Shown one piece after another: positions 63,839 to 64,000 of a stretch of DNA of 64,000 nucleotides. The stretch spans positions 496,001 to 560,000 of the forward strand of contig NZ_JAIVFX010000001.1 of assembly GCF_020829625.1 (NCBI RefSeq), written 5' to 3'. Both the position numbers and the translations under genes were made by a program. The notes under the pieces are model-generated. The model searched no databases, was not told the DNA's origin, and saw nothing but the letters and a program-made list of their open reading frames with translations. The stretch is from Nostoc sp. XA010. Its GTDB lineage: Bacteria; Cyanobacteriota; Cyanobacteriia; Cyanobacteriales; Nostocaceae. Numbering within the stretch: position 1 is the stretch's first letter; each line of letters starts with the position of its first letter.

Positions 63839-64000
63839 ATGAGAGGCACAGTTCCCGTTGTTGCATCTGAGCAAGCGAGTCAGCAACTTTCCACTCTGGG
63901 ACGCTTTTTGCAATACCTGCTACTTTATCGCAAAGAAATTCCCATCGCCCTGACATTAGTATTTATTGGTGCCGTAACCCAGGCAATTGGGCCATTTTTC
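63839..64000 (+). CDS. Second ABC half-transporter (cut by right edge)
   Basis: ATG 63839 opens a frame running off the right edge: MRGTVPVVASEQASQQLSTL, then a first membrane helix (about IALTLVFIGAVTQAIGPFF). The start and position match the catalytic partner of the upstream degenerate half-transporter, as in heterodimeric exporters. Only 54 residues are visible, so the ATPase domain could not be checked. Confidence 0.75.
   Translation, partial: MRGTVPVVASEQASQQLSTLGRFLQYLLLYRKEIPIALTLVFIGAVTQAIGPFF

Overview
The window looks like chromosome of a filamentous, heterocyst-forming cyanobacterium of the Nostoc/Anabaena type. The evidence is psaC, an NblS-type kinase, a DevBCA-type exporter, a ComFB-family gene, an lrtA-type hibernation factor, very frequent HIP1 octamers (GCGATCGC), and many heptamer tandem repeats (STRRs) between genes. 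No rRNA, recognisable tRNA, intact transposase or convincing CRISPR array was seen.

Layout. 1-5.4 kb: tail of a membrane protein, a RlaP-type nucleotidyltransferase, an orphan Nif11-type peptide precursor, rplU-rpmA, a Tat-exported molybdopterin oxidoreductase and an old-yellow-enzyme reductase. 5.4-14.6 kb: a cluster of five hairpins, a PadR regulator, a carotenoid oxygenase, a CAP lipoprotein, an acyltransferase-like membrane protein, PrxQ, lrtA/hpf and lipB. 14.6-19.9 kb: a polar amino-acid ABC importer split over two divergent genes, a decayed toxin-antitoxin pair and small conserved genes. 20.5-25.4 kb: psaC, glmS, a repeat-rich 1-kb gap just after glmS, then an ECF sigma/anti-sigma pair. 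26-33 kb: L,D-transpeptidase, ComFB protein, M23 peptidase and devBCA. 33-44.4 kb: three membrane pentapeptide-repeat paralogues plus one gutted copy, surrounding a three-gene two-component operon. 44.5-51.5 kb: a flavoprotein without its usual SelD half, a DSP-type phosphatase, two regulators or acetyltransferases, an SDR, a SnoaL-like protein and a glycosyltransferase. 51.6-53.7 kb: a two-gene unit encoding a nuclease-like/ParA fusion and a ParB-like partner. 54-64 kb: zinc-ribbon protein, purD-nblS, tenA behind a pentapeptide/TPR protein, hicAB, an EgtD-like methyltransferase and a heterodimeric ABC exporter cut by the right edge.

How genes work together. Devolved functional units are rplU-rpmA (50S subunit), the ATPase plus binding-protein/permease importer, sigma plus anti-sigma, devB-devC-devA (envelope exporter), the kinase / Rcp-type regulator / hybrid-kinase phosphorelay, purD-nblS, hicA-hicB and the ABC half-transporter pair.

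Most unusual points: the PD-(D/E)XK-like/ParA fusion with its ParB-like partner; TGTACAAC-type repeats starting 26 bp after the glmS stop, the classic Tn7-type target position; the five-hairpin segment at 5.6-5.8 kb; three dispersed nested hairpins; two 21-bp tandem arrays; a pentapeptide gene whose whole repeat domain has been deleted; and the SelD-less flavoprotein. All functions are inferred from reading the sequence; no database search was run.
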